Positions 53,441-64,000 of a stretch of 64,000 nt of DNA are shown one piece after another. The DNA comes from Platycnemis pennipes. Its lineage: Eukaryota; Arthropoda; Insecta; Odonata; Platycnemididae. The notes beneath the pieces are model-generated. The model was not told where the DNA came from and searched no databases. It was given only the letters and a program-made list of their open reading frames with translations. A program made the position numbers and the translations under genes. The stretch covers positions 62,476,872 through 62,540,871 of the forward strand of contig OW121852.1 of assembly GCA_933228895.1 (NCBI GenBank), given 5' to 3'. Position 1 is the stretch's first letter. Every line of letters starts with the position of its first letter.

Positions 53441-56215
53441 ATAAAAGAACGAATTCTAGAGAAGCGAGGAAAAGGAAGGGAGAGTAGTGGCATTTTAGAT
53501 GGAATGAAAAGCGGAATTAAGCATGATAATCTAAAATAAGAAACCTGTAAGAAAGGAAGTATTCAAGAAAATTACGAAAGAAGGATTGAAATTGAGTAGG
53601 AGCCATCGAAACGAGCGCTACAGAGAGAGTATCATATAATGAAAATCGTGAAATAGATTAACTTTACTCAGCTGAAAATCTCACCTGGTTTTGGAATTTT
53701 TTGCATTACTGGTTGGTGTGGTGACTGAGTTTTTAGAATATTAACGTATTGGCGTTTTGCAAGGAATGAATATGAACAGAAAGCTCTTGTGTAGCTAGAA
53801 ATTGTGCAGGGATTGCATCACGCAAGGAAAGCTGGAAGGAAGTATTGAAAGTAGTGTTGGTAGTATTTCGCCATGATCGTACTCTAATCCGTGGAATGCC
53901 GGGTCGAATTCGTCGTCACGATCGAAAGGCATGCCGAGGGTCATCAGATGGATCGCGGAAGGATCATGCGGAGAAAACTTTCCCTCCTAATTGACGATAT
54001 TTTTTCCCGTGGGAGCGGCTTCTCTGTGCGAATACGTGCTCAAGGTTTTATTTCCTGCTCTCCGACAGTCTCTTTCCCACACCCCGTTTAGTTCTGCATA
54101 TTTTTGCTATCACCACATGTAAGAATATTGGATGATTAACAATGCTTCCACTTTTGATGAGATTCGACTTTGATCAGACTAGGATTGAGAAAGAATTCGG
54201 ATAGATATTTCAGCCAGCTCGGTGAGGATCTGGTATGTGAAAGCATTCTAACGCTCCTCTCATTACTAGTTTTGTCATGGCATAGATTCTGACCCACCGC
54301 GGGCGTCAAAGCCAATTTCTTTTATGGAATATGCATAAGGTAGACGGTGTGATTTTATATGATTATTTGGAGCGCTTTAAAACTGAACTCCGGTGGTAGT
54401 ACTGCAAGAGCAATTATCTACAGGAAAGCGACATTAAATGAAGGCTGATGGAACGGTGAGAAACTAAATGAAGACAATATTGATGTTGCTGAAGGTTGAA
54501 TAGGACGCTGAGGTAGTAAATGGTGGTCATATTGAGAGAACACGTGGAGAAACGTGAGAAAAAAGTGGAAGGCCGTGATAACAAATAAAGTGTTCAGTAA
54601 GCCGGATAGTGGAAAGATATGTCATTTTACATAGATGGAATAAATTCTGCAGTTGGTATGCATGCATTGCCGGTAAATTGTAGGATGAAATAGTTCCTAG
54701 GTGATAGTATTGGACTGAGCAAAAATATATTTCATCTACCTAAACATATCGGTTAGGCATCAATCATAAAAATGTTTCAATTTTACCTTCTGCAGTTCAT
54801 ATATCTTTTCTGATTCACGTATTACGCGCTGTGCATTTCGATTTGTTTTTTATGCTTAACCGGAGAAAGAGTGGATTTATTATCATTGCTTTCGACAGTA
54901 TTTCATATAAGATTCTCGCTACACTTTGGATGAATTTGAAGACAAATATTAATTTAAAAACATGCTAGAATTTTCATAAACGCGTTTAACCGTCTGAAAA
55001 TAGTGTCTTATGAAGACCAGGGGGTAATTTTCTTCCAGTTTCAGAACCAACTTATTGTGTGAAAATTATTCCTCTTGCAACTAAAAGGATTTTGACTTTG
55101 TCAAATCCCAGCAAGTTTTTGGGGAGCAAATGAGGTTTTTTCCTTAATAAATTCAATTTTACTCCCGTGGTGTCCTAGATCATCTCACTTGAAGGCAAAA
55201 TATTGTTTCGTAGACATTTGAAGTTCTGGAAAATTAATCCTGATCGATCGGGGCATGCTGCTTTAACCTTGACTTCGGCAGTATTAACTCGACGTTTTTA
55301 TATGCTCTCGGTACTATTAAAAAAAAAATTTTGTTTAGTTCCATGAAACGCATCTAATCACGTTTAATTTACCACTCACTCAACTCCTGGGTTTTTAGAC
55401 GTAGATTTACGTACGGTACATCGTATAAAACAAACAGTTTCCATTTACTTGTCTTTCTGATGCGACTCGCTTAGGCTTAATTCGTCAAGCGTCCCCAACA
55501 ACTCGAAGGGTATTAACTGAGACTGGCTTGTGTATCCAACAGCAAGCATGCCCTTTAACGAAAACTAGTTTTTGTAGTATCCAAACGCCAGTTTGATCGT
55601 TGAGTTTCAGAGTAAATAGACCGCGCTAGACTCGTGAAGGGCACTCCTATTTATTGACGATCGCGTGAGGATTAGTCAGTCTGAATTCTCCAGCGCGACG
55701 ATAAATTTGCTCCAAGTTCAGGATCCCGGAGTGATCAATTGTATATGTATTTTCAGCTTGACCTCCTTTCGACTAACTACCCGCGACAATGGATGGCACC
55801 CATCATGAAGAAATTCACCGCAACGGATAGCTGTTATTAATTTTTGGATTTCGCTTTGCGTTAACTTTTGCTCCAGCAAGCAACGTCGAATTCTTATTCT
55901 AGCCGCGCAGTTTCATGGTCGTTAACTCCTACTTTGGGACTACCACGGCAGTTGGTGGAATTTCCCTTTATTTTTAAGGTTTAGTGGTGAAGGAATTGCT
56001 CGGGGAAACTTTAGTGGCCTATAAACATCCATTGGAGGTACAACCATCCCAAGTTCTTTTGTTTTTAATGCATTCCGTAATTGCTTCCTCGATTGGTAGT
56101 AAGTTATCTAAGCTCCTCAGCTACAAGGTAAAGCTTTTGAAATAAATATCCCCCCATAAAGAACGTGGGCTGAAATATATATGCATGAGAAAGTTTTCCG
56201 TTTGAATTGCAGTAA
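53441..56215. other. No recognised gene or element
   Basis: About 2.8 kb of AT-rich, unique-looking sequence. A CTTATGAAGACCAGG...CAGTTTCAGAACC phrase near 55008 may be a worn Penelope-like terminus. No coding motif. Confidence 0.4.
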
Positions 56216-56217
56216 CA

Positions 56218-56550
56218 GGATCAGGTTGGTGTGGTGGCTAGGGTACTATCTGTACTTCTCGTCGGCCAGGGTTATACAATGGCACACTGTTTTCATCTTT
56301 GTACCGCTCCCGCTTGTCTTTAAAGCTATGATGAGCACATTTGCAGGTCAGTATTGTATCTGCCAAGTGGAACGTTAAACCATGAGCCACTTTCACCCTT
56401 TCTTTTGCGCTAGGTCAATGTCGACTTTGGAAAATCTTTCCTTCTTCCATTCCGTAAAAAAGTCTTGGCTCTAATCCATTATTCAACGATCGCGGATGGC
56501 GCTAATACATTCGGTCTTGGTCGCCTCCCCTATTTGATATTATCATATTA
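56218..56550 (+). mobile_element. tRNA-derived SINE (family A), near full length
   Basis: TTGGTGTGGTGGCTAGGGTA (A box region) opens it; the body has AGGTCAGTATTGTATCTGCC, AAGTGGAACGTTAAACCATG and AGCCACTTTCACCC. The 3' end CGGTCTTGGTCGCCTCCCCT resembles that of 23635-23955. Confidence 0.8.
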
Positions 56551-56879
56551 AATCGAACTCGTTAAACCCTAATTCCGCTAAATTCTGCTACTACTTTATG
56601 AAATATGTGGGGAATCAATATTAAGAGACCCGAAATAAGAGGTCTGTACAAAAAGTAATTGAAATTTTTGTAAATTTGCACAGACTTTTATTTGTTTACA
56701 TAGGTTGCATCATTTTATTCAACATGAATTTTCACCAGGTGAAATTTTTGTATCGTGCGGCAACGAATTGTCCAAGTGACGTCTGGTTGGCAGAGCTGCA
56801 TTTGTATCATTCTAACACTAACTGATTAACCATGGTTTTCTTGTAATTCCGGTCAGTGTCCGCAATATTGCTGTTTCGG

Positions 56880-56892
56880 CATAAGGGGTTTT
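56880..56892. repeat. Target-site duplication, left copy
   Basis: CATAAGGGGTTTT, identical to 57128-57140. These 13 bases flank the 5S-derived SINE exactly. Confidence 0.9.
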
Positions 56893-57127
56893 GATAAGAA
56901 AAAATAAATTGGAGGGGAGGGTGCGGGCCTTCTGTAGCCCCCCTGGCACTTAGACCTCTTTAGATCCATTGTGCCAACCCACATTTAACTTGCCCGCCAC
57001 TCGCAGACAGGGAACCGCAGTAGAGGTATGGAGGAGGGACACCCATCCAACCTCTGACCGGGCCCAGCCTTGCTTAACTTCGGTGATCTCACCGGAACCG
57101 GTGTGCCAACGTGTCTAGGCCCTTGCC
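56893..57127 (-). mobile_element. 5S-rRNA-derived SINE with intact target duplication
   Basis: The minus strand opens GGGCCTAGACACGTTGGCAC, ACCGGTTCCGGTGAGATCAC, CGAAGTTAAGCAAGGCTGGG and CCCGGTCAGAGGTTGGATGG. These match the 5S rRNA order: GATCACCGAAGTTAAGC (A-box region of the internal promoter) and GGTYAG..TTGGATGG (C-box region). The remaining body of about 140 bp is not 5S and ends CCAATTTATTTTTTCTTATC. It is a SINE with a 5S head (SINE3-like class), not a ribosomal gene, since the 3' third of 5S is absent. Confidence 0.88.
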
Positions 57128-57140
57128 CATAAGGGGTTTT
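57128..57140. repeat. Target-site duplication, right copy
   Basis: CATAAGGGGTTTT. Removing the SINE and one copy restores an uninterrupted mariner leader. Confidence 0.9.
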
Positions 57141-57366
57141 AGTCACCATGCCAATTGGTGAGGTTTGAACAACGTTGCAACGTGAAATTTTGCGTAAAAC
57201 GCGGAAAACCTTTTAAATAACTGTCCAACTTTTGAAGGAACCTTACGAAGATAATTGTCTTAGTTGTGCGCTATGTTTTGAATGGTTTATTCAGTTTCAA
57301 AGTGGTCGTCAATCAGTTCAAGACAATCCTCGACTAAGCCTTCTTCTTTTACTTTCTAAAAGGAAC

Positions 57367-58245
57367 TCGTAGAGCGTAGCGTTAGATAGCCACCTAGCCC
57401 ACATCTCCAAAACTTCCATGCAATAGCATGATTTCCGCAGAGAATGTTTTTGAGTTTATGGTATTTCACCAGTCACACGAGACTTCCTTGAATATTTCGT
57501 CTAATTTTTGACACTTTGGAACGATGCTTCCCATATGCTATTTCCCCCTTTAGCTAATGCCCTACTCCTATTCATCGCAACTGAATTGACTATCCTTCAC
57601 GTCTCTCTTTAAAGGATTCTGACTTCCGATTCGGACTTCTGTATTCCGATTATTCTAAGTTCTTGTCATTAGTCTTCCCCATGTTTTATCGTTCTTTTTG
57701 CATTTTTCTTTTCATACAAATCTCAATTGACTCTGTATTCTCACTGCCTTTCCCCGAGGTACTCACCTCTACGTTCCACTTCCAATAAAATTTCACTCAG
57801 TTTCAGTCACTTCAGAGTAAACTGCCGTTAATACTTTTAACAGCAGTTTTTCTCGAGACGCCTTACCCCCCTGTCGCTAGCACACAACTGTTACGGATAC
57901 GTTTAAGCGCTGCATTATCCTACACACAAAATACTTCGGGTTAATAAATTTATCTCCTATTACACACTTAAAACCCTACTATTTTTATCTCTTATGATGG
58001 GCTTTTTTACAGAATACTACTTACTTTTATTATTTATGTTCATATAAGAAAATTAGTGGATCTATAGCCAAATGACGACAATATCTATTTTAATTCCGTA
58101 AATAATCCCTTGAAATGGTAGGGTTAAGAACGAATGATGTATATTGCTAGGGAAGTAAAGCAAGGAATTACTTAGATCTGAATGGAATGGAAGGCAACTA
58201 TTTTCCACCTACAAACCTACTAATCACATTTCGTAGAAACAGCAA
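57367..58245. other. No recognised gene or element
   Basis: AT-rich sequence without motifs. Confidence 0.4.
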
Positions 58246-58249
58246 ATTT

Positions 58250-58530
58250 TGTTACTACATTGGAATGATGGAGAGCAAACGGAAGGACCAAGTGGCCAAC
58301 GAAGATGGTCTTTGGATGGTGAAAGACAAGAAAAGTCTGTTGAAAATTTTAAGGATAAGACAGGACGAACTATCGGGCATACCTTAAGACTTGACTGTTT
58401 GCTGAAGAGAATCACCGAGAGAAAAAGGAATTGAAAGAGTGAAAGTAACATTTTTATGAAATGCATGGAGCAAGTTGTTAATGATATGAAAGAGAGGAGT
58501 AATTGAAATTTAAAACGGTTAACAAATGAG
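58250..58530 (+). pseudogene. Degenerate RTE-like LINE C-terminal fragment
   Basis: MMESKRKDQVANEDGLWMVK (compare MMKIKWIDRVTNEKVLRIV), DKKSLLKILRIRQD, then GRTIGHTLRLDCLLKRITER, KCMEQVVNDMKERS and LKRLTNER in different frames keep the family order. Several shifts. Confidence 0.6.
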
Positions 58531-60500
58531 AGATACAAGGACATCGATCGGACCGTTGGACATGATTCACTCTCAAAAACGTAAGAACCACGGCACATGG
58601 TACACGGATACGACTCCTTGTATTCCGCCTGAGGAACAATTCCTCCACCGCGATAAAAGAAACAAATAGAAAAAAAATCAGACCCGACGCCGGCTACACC
58701 AACTTAAAATATGCCGACTCGTACACTTTCCAATCGACTTCCTCTTGTGGTCAGTTGAATCTTCTCGGCGGGCATGATGAACGTGCTAGAAAATTAAAAA
58801 AAAGGCTTCTTTCAACTGTTTTCACGAGAGAAAACGTTATTCCCAGAGATGGATCACGACCTTTTCCGCCATCATACGGCTTAGGACATGCATCTTGCGA
58901 TTCCCTCAGCATTTGCAGGTAATTCAAATTCTTTAAATATTCCAACCCCACCCTTTTCTGTATATAATAAGGAAAACAGGATATTCTGGAAGACGGAATG
59001 TGAATGAACATGGATTTCAGCTTTCTTTCACCATAAATGACTTCCATAAAAATCAAGGTTTTACAAAAAAAGAAAGTTTCATTCCACTGATAATTCTCCA
59101 ATGCAGCAAAGACGACTCAAAACTCGTCAATGAGGGAAATTCGACGAATTCTACTCAAAAAGCGTATATCACCAATTTCTACAGAATTCAAAACAATGCT
59201 CATAAGTTGGTCACAAAATACGCGACTAATGTTGAAAAGGAATATGTCAATTCAGAAACAGCAAGAAAAATTAGTGTGGGAAAAATTCAGAACCAAGCGA
59301 AATCGAGCAGAAATTTTAACTGAATTTTCACGAGAGTAATTGTTATTAAAAATTAAAATTTTCACCCTGATAGATGCATATAAGATTTATTGTCTTATGA
59401 CACGCCCTTTAAGCCTAAATGCATGTTATTAGTGCATGTGCGGTGATTTTTCCCCCAGATGAAGAGAAGCAGCAGTTGGGAACAGTGAAATCTCATTTAA
59501 AGGTATGGTGGGGAAGAAAAGGATATTCAAGTAATAAAAGTTTCCCTTTGATAGTGGCGATTGGGGAGAAAGTCCGCGACAAAAAAAGCTCCCGACAGAC
59601 TGTTCGTGAGAAAGGAAAATTGCGACCGGATTGTTGATCCAACTCTGGTGAAATCGATGGGAGGAAAAATTAAATTAATGTTGAAAACTATCACTGAAAA
59701 ATTGCGATAAATTTTCATCCGATCATTGTCTTCGAAAGACAAAACAATAGTTCCTTCCCTCGACATAATTTTGCCTTGTCTTCTTTTATCCCGATGGAAC
59801 TATTACACTTATAACCTTTAGAAATTTTCGCTCGTCTAAAATCCATCGTTGAGATTTCTTTGCAATTTTTTTTCTTGTGAGGAGAAGGAATGAGGTGTGG
59901 GAAAATCCAACACTTCATGATCGAAGAATAAAAATAACTCCTCTCTTTTCATGAAGGAAAGATTTAACGTGTACGAATACTTTTAACCTTTCTAGGCATT
60001 TAGAAATCGGAAGGAATAGGGGTCATCCTCCCAGCGAGTGCTGGTAATTGATGGAAAGTGCGAGTGAAGTCCTCACGTACCGAGTGCCTTCGAGCGCATC
60101 AAGAAGGCTTTGATTTCTATTTCTCGAACAAAATTTAATTTGCGGAATAATCCTTTTAGGAATAAAGCAACAAAACTAATTATTGGTGGGATTAACGAAA
60201 GCACTCACTGTCCCCACCACATCAGGCATGCATTATCGACAAGTGAATTATTCTTAAGTAATTAACAAAATTATCGGCTGCAATAATAACTCAACTTTTT
60301 AACCAATAAAATAAGGACACTTGCATTACAGTAGCCTATCATGTGAGTCACACTCATTCGGTACAAATAATGTATCCCTGTAATGATTGCCTAGGACGCA
60401 AAGCAATCCTTCTATCATTATTGCCACGCCAACTTATTTTCTGAGTAACAGAATTTTTCACCTGTTCTAGTCAATCCCACTCATATTTATGGTGTTTCCA
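58531..60500. other. No recognised gene or element
   Basis: Includes two overlapping plus-strand frames at 59000-59339 (107 and 69 codons) that are Asn/Lys/Ser-rich and without motif. No repeats recognised. Confidence 0.4.
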
Positions 60501-60504
60501 TTGC

Positions 60505-60780
60505 AAAATACTATTGATAGTTTCTTTCAATTAAGATAGTGTTATAGTACATACATTTTTCCTCCACAAAAGACGAGAGGAAATATATACATAGCGTATA
60601 TACATAGCGTACATTTATCCTCTCCTCATAACATCTTAAATAAATTTTCTTCTCCATTTCTCGAGTACAGATTATTATACATTCGACATCATCCTTTAGT
60701 GGTCCGTTGCCTTTAATTACCTTTTTCATCCACCCAATCTGCCTGTACCTAATTTCTCACAGCGATCTTTTTTCTTCCCA
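60505..60780 (-). pseudogene. Degenerate LINE C-terminal fragment, second RTE-like subfamily
   Basis: The minus strand reads RYRQIGWMKKVIKGNGPLKD, DVECIIICTREMEKKIYLRC, compare MWIKQLIKGEGVLKDVIEGR at 51340-51400. A 13-bp direct duplication (TATATACATAGCG) at 60585-60610 lies behind the homology. Confidence 0.55.
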
Positions 60781-60824
60781 AATCGCGTTAAAAACCTTGT
60801 TGTTTGAATGAACTATTCTTAGGT

Positions 60825-61025
60825 TTGGTGCCGAGTGAATCTTTCCTTGCGGATCCTGCCGACGTTTCGACGAGTAACTCTCTCATCGTTTTCCGTTTGG
60901 AGTAAGTGAAAACTACTCACTACTAGGTACTTACACTTCCCTGATGATGATAAACGAGCTGCTCTTCGAAACGTCAGCGGTGGAAAGACTTTCGGGAGAG
61001 TCTATGGTCCTTCACCTCTTTCATT
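60825..61025. repeat. Divergent inverted pair of Penelope/hammerhead-like termini
   Basis: Left, minus (60825-60892): GATGAGAGAGTTACTCGTCG, AAACGTCGGCAGGATCCGCA, AGGAAAGATTCACTCGGCAC. Right, plus (60953-61025): CCCTGATGATGATAAACGAG, CTGCTCTTCGAAACGTCAGC, GGTGGAAAGACTTTCGGG. Both have (CT)GATGA...CGAAACGTC; 60 bp separate them. The layout matches 17919 and 27465. Confidence 0.68.
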
Positions 61026-61325
61026 TGCACTACTTTTCGTCACTTATTTCATCCTCCTAAACACCCACAGTTCTATCTATAAGACTGACAAACATTTCCT
61101 GACTTTTTCTTTAATATGAGGAAGTTTAAAAAAAATTGAAACCTTTTGTATTAAAAATGCATCAAGATGAAAAAATGATTGCATAAACGTGTCACTATTA
61201 ATCTCAGCCGCAGCCAAGCTCACATTTTTTACGTTCGCATTCACACCTGGAGTTTATTTTATTTTTAAGCTCCCCACTTGCGCAAAAAAATGATCTCCCC
61301 TCAACAAGGCTTAACGAACGAGACC
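61026..61325. other. No recognised feature
   Basis: AT-rich sequence. Confidence 0.3.
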
Positions 61326-62040
61326 CCCAGTGTTAATCGCCCGTAGGAAAAAGGAGGGACTTGGGGTTCACATTCACCATACGGTGGATCCAAAAGAAGC
61401 ATAAAGTTACCCTCTGGCCTAGAAGGTCGCAGAAGTGTCTCCGCTCATCTCCCCTAACTCCAACAGCCCCATCCTACCTCGGCAAACCGGAGAAAATCCC
61501 TCAAAACACCCATCCGGGGTCCTGCATTTATTCTCCTCCCCTCTCCCGGTATGCGCGGCTATAATGCGAAACCGTCACGGGAGAAATATGGGCCCACTTG
61601 TCAAATGCCGCCACGCGCTACCACACCGGTATCCCAACTCTCCTTCCTCCCTCTCTTTCTTTTCCTCAACTACCTCTCTTGTCTACCCCATCCTTCCTCA
61701 GTTGGCCAGTTTTTTTTCCATTCCTCCCACTCCTCAAAAACAAACGAAAGTGGCGGATCCGCGCTAAGAGTAGGGATGGTGATGGAAGAAAATAAAACTT
61801 TTTGGCTCCGAACTCCCCTGGAGACCGTCCGCGGAAAAAAAATTTCGTTCCCTCACCCCGAGCGACAAGAGGAATGACGAAAGTTTTCTCTTGCTGGCGA
61901 AGGCAGAGTTTAAGGAGTTTACCAGCCGGTGGGTTCATACGCCCTTTCCCATAGTGGGAAAGGGGGCGGGGTAGAGTGTATTTAAGGGGGGGACAGCCAC
62001 GCGTATAAACGAAATAGACTTCGGAGCGGGGCATTTAAAC
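61326..62040. other. GC/CpG-rich segment with a short hairpin
   Basis: Four open frames of 65-122 codons overlap on both strands and are low-complexity (Pro/Ser), so they are not called as genes. GCCCTTTCCCATAG then TGGGAAAGGGGGC at about 61940-61966 is a perfect 10-bp stem with a 3-nt loop. Confidence 0.35.
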
Positions 62041-62071
62041 TCACATTATCTCGATAAGTATTCTTTCGAAT

Positions 62072-62245
62072 GCATCTACATCTACATGATACCATGCAAG
62101 CCACCACATAGGTGAGTGGCATGTGGTTAAAACATTAGTAGCCTTATTATAGTCGAATTATAACAATTAAAAATAGATTTAAAAAGGAAAACAAGCATGA
62201 ATAAACGTGCTGTTAGTTACGGAAGAGCCGGATAATGTTTTACGG
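62072..62245 (-). mobile_element. CR1-like LINE 3' UTR and tail
   Basis: GCATCTACATCTACATGATA, CCATGCAAGCCACCACATAG, GTGAGTGGCATGTGGTTAAA, then AAACAAGCATGAATAAACGT and GCTGTTAGTTA of the family UTR. Confidence 0.85.
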
Positions 62246-62519
62246 TAGACACAAATCGCCATAGTTAACGTTGCCGTTCAGGACCACCTCCTCCTCCCAC
62301 ATCATGCCATAATCTTCCTTTCTCCCACCTGTCTTCTCTCGTATTTTCCACTCATGATATTTTCAGTGCCTTGCCCCACTCATGGGGCTTACCTGTTCCA
62401 ACCGAAGATCTCCGTCCATCCAACCAAATACGTCTTACTCCGCGATATTCTTCTCACTTGCGTATCATCGCCCTCTGCTTTTCTAGCACCCTGTCTCCTC
62501 TGGTGTGCTTCGAGATCAC

Positions 62520-62735
62520 ATTTACATCTCCACAGCACACTCAAGCCACCATATAGGTGTTGACAGGGGGTTCAACCTTCAAAAAGCATGAAATACCATA
62601 TAAGAGGATTGGTAATTGTATTATTAACTATTTTTCAGAAATTTTTTAAATCGGAGCTAACATGTATAAACTACTGTTAGTTGAATTAGCTAAAATCCTC
62701 TATAACAAGATACAAAAACGTAGGCTATCCATCGA
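62520..62735 (-). mobile_element. CR1-like LINE 3' UTR and tail
   Basis: TTTACATCTCCACAGCACAC, TCAAGCCACCATATAGGTGT, TGACAGGGGGTTCAACC, then ATGTATAAACTACTGTTAGT of the UTR. It is the second copy of the 3' end within 500 bp, in the same orientation as 62072-62245. Confidence 0.82.
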
Positions 62736-62914
62736 TAAACCTGTGTTTTTATCGTGGATATGTTCATCGTCAGATCCGTTATTGGACGTACGAAGAGGGA
62801 AGAATATCTTAAATATGTCGGTACTGGAATATATGTAGTAAATTTTAATGCATTTGGTCGTTTCGGATTGTGGATAATTTCGGCCTGCCATTCCTCATCC
62901 ATGCAAGTCGTCCC

Positions 62915-63115
62915 TCACTCTCTGGCCAAACCAATAGAGATTGTTGGTGGTATTAGTCTTGGTTATTCGGTGCTCCAACTGCTAAGGTTATATTGAAACG
63001 TGTGAACTAACCTCTTAATGTTAAGACAAACCAGAAAACAACCCTTGAACCCGCGACCTTATAGATTGCCAGGCCAGAGCGTTACTGACGTGGCTACGAT
63101 GGCCGGAAAACTTTT
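62915..63115 (-). mobile_element. tRNA-derived SINE head, family B
   Basis: The minus strand reads CCGGCCATCGTAGCCACGTC, AGTAACGCTCTGGCCTGGC and the B box GCGGGTTCAAGGG. The body to the left is poorly defined. Confidence 0.65.
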
Positions 63116-63299
63116 TGCTTTACCCGTAATGTTATTATGTCAAGTGATCAATAGTGTTTGTTTTGAAACATAGCGCTATAAGATTCTGAAGTAAGCCCCA
63201 AATTGAAAGGGAACGGAGTCAATGGGAATTAACAGCTAAAACCTTAAACGAGGTTAATCGCTGATATGCGAAAATGGAAAACATTGTCGAAGAAAGCCC

Positions 63300-63520
63300 T
63301 TAGAAAACAACATGGGTGAAGTACGCCTTGGTAGCTAAACTGGCTAAATCACCTTGTGTAAATTTGGAAGATCCGGGTTCGAATCCCGGCAAGATGAATG
63401 ATTCAACTCAGAAGCTTAGAGACTGAATTTTCTGTGGCTATAGCGAGACGTACGTAACATACATTGGCACTGTTGGTTTAGAATACAGGGGATTAAAATA
63501 GCCAACAAAATTACGTGATG
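63300..63520 (+). mobile_element. tRNA-derived SINE with intact A and B boxes
   Basis: TTGGTAGCTAAACTGGCTAA (A box) and CCGGGTTCGAATCCCGG (T arm with a perfect 5-bp stem and B box, 63373-63389). CTTG and CAAG can pair as an acceptor remnant. The anticodon arm does not form well and a SINE-like body (CTTAGAGACTGAATTTTCTG) follows, so this is not called as a functional tRNA gene. Confidence 0.7.
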
Positions 63521-64000
63521 TCATTTATGACTGCACTTACCTTCATCGTATGTATCTGCTTTCCCCTCACCTTTTAAAAGCACGTATTTTTTTCTCGTGA
63601 TTTTTTTCTCGAAGATTAAGTGAGTTAATCAAATGTGTCTCTCTTTCTCTCCCTGACCCAAATTTTTATCTTATCTCCACAGCTTTGTCTCCGTTAACAA
63701 CCATCCACGAATGCTTCAAATAAAGTTATATTGCCCTTCATAAACAGGTCCAATTTCAATATTTACTGGGACTGGTGCATATAAAGCGGTGGAATGCGTT
63801 TTACAAAGGATTTGACCGCTTAAACCTCGTTAAACATTTCTTTTGCAACGATAGCTATTTTTTGCTCTCCGGTTATCATCCGCTTTATAGGCATTAGGCG
63901 AAAAGCCTAGGAAAAACACACACATGCAATCATTATCAGTTTAATGAACTCCACACATAAATTTTTTCGACTCTTTTATTTCTTCTTCAAATGTATTGAA
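63521..64000. other. No recognised gene; splice-acceptor-like site at 63682
   Basis: TTTTTATCTTATCTCCACAG is a good acceptor-like tract. One frame behind it reads LSPLTTIHECFK then stop, with AATAAAG overlapping. There is no donor partner in view, so it is only noted. Confidence 0.25.

Larger units (their letters stand above)
56638..57366 (+). pseudogene. mariner-like transposon 5' part, interrupted by a SINE
   Basis: Starts after TA with AGAGGTCTGTACAAAAAGTA, a mariner-type terminal repeat. After an untranslated leader that is split by the 5S-derived SINE (56893-57127), the N-terminal transposase reads EQRCNVKFCVKRGKPFK (57167-57217), a stop, then in another frame LKEPYEDNCLSCALCFEWFI, QFQSGRQSVQDNPR. 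This is the HTH/FEWH.RF..GR..V.D.PR region of mariner transposases. The DD(34)D catalytic domain and right end are missing. In the family this domain binds the terminal repeats. Confidence 0.78.

Noticed and set aside
53891..54091. 66-codon frame in a CpG-rich spot
   Set aside because: Too short, no motif, no splice context.
57030..57122. 5S rRNA gene
   Set aside because: Only the promoter-bearing part of 5S is present, the 3' third is replaced by unrelated sequence, and target duplications flank a longer insert.
61435..62034. Four overlapping frames of 65-122 codons
   Set aside because: GC-rich low-complexity DNA, both strands open, no motif.
63320..63395. Functional tRNA gene
   Set aside because: A and B boxes and the T arm are good, but the anticodon and acceptor stems are poor and a SINE-like body follows.
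1..64000. CRISPR arrays, bacterial operons, integrons or phage genes
   Set aside because: No regularly spaced repeats, no Shine-Dalgarno-led gene strings, and all protein homology is to eukaryotic mobile elements.

Overview
This window looks like repeat-rich, intron/intergenic DNA from a large arthropod genome, most likely an insect. The reasons are the AT-rich composition with scattered CpG-rich patches, the absence of any bacterial-style operon, and a dense mix of decayed retroelements: CR1-like LINEs with a hexameric TGTAGA 3' tail, RTE-like LINEs with a (TGA)n tail, tRNA-derived SINEs, Penelope-like termini, and mariner, hAT and pogo-type DNA transposon remnants. The species cannot be fixed from the sequence alone. 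No complete host gene was found. All clear protein homology belongs to mobile elements, and nearly all of it is broken by frameshifts, stops or truncation.

Layout. Positions 1-5000 are a pile-up of one CR1-like LINE family in both orientations, including the longest coding remnant (endonuclease plus reverse transcriptase, minus strand, 690-2515) and a second open C-terminal RT half (3927-4815). Positions 5391-5652 hold a clean non-autonomous hAT-type element with perfect 8-bp target duplications. A 145-bp sequence is duplicated at 5877-6279. From 8.6 to 17 kb, RTE-like and CR1-like fragments alternate with tRNA-derived SINEs. From 17.9 to 28 kb there are SINEs, divergent inverted pairs of Penelope/hammerhead-like termini, and a 214-bp loopless palindrome (27767-27980). 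Positions 28.8-30.7 kb hold clusters of CGATA motifs, a pogo-like end and a perfect 25-bp inverted repeat about 0.9 kb apart. From 31 to 41 kb there are more RTE and SINE pieces and a second palindrome (39409-39546).

The best evidence for a host gene is a 77-nt candidate exon (42512-42588, plus) with good splice sites on both sides. An acceptor at 45911-45912 continues in phase and would give a short terminal exon. A TATA-box/ATG/CpG-rich segment at 48.9-49.4 kb is a second, weaker host candidate. Further right, a 5S-rRNA-derived SINE with a perfect 13-bp target duplication sits inside a mariner remnant (56638-57366), and a last Penelope-like inverted pair, CR1 tails and SINE heads close the window.

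The parts do not form a pathway. They record successive insertions: LINEs that mobilise SINEs, DNA elements landing in older LINEs, and repeated inversion that leaves tail-to-tail 3' ends. Coordinates of degenerate repeats are read by eye and may be off by tens of bases.
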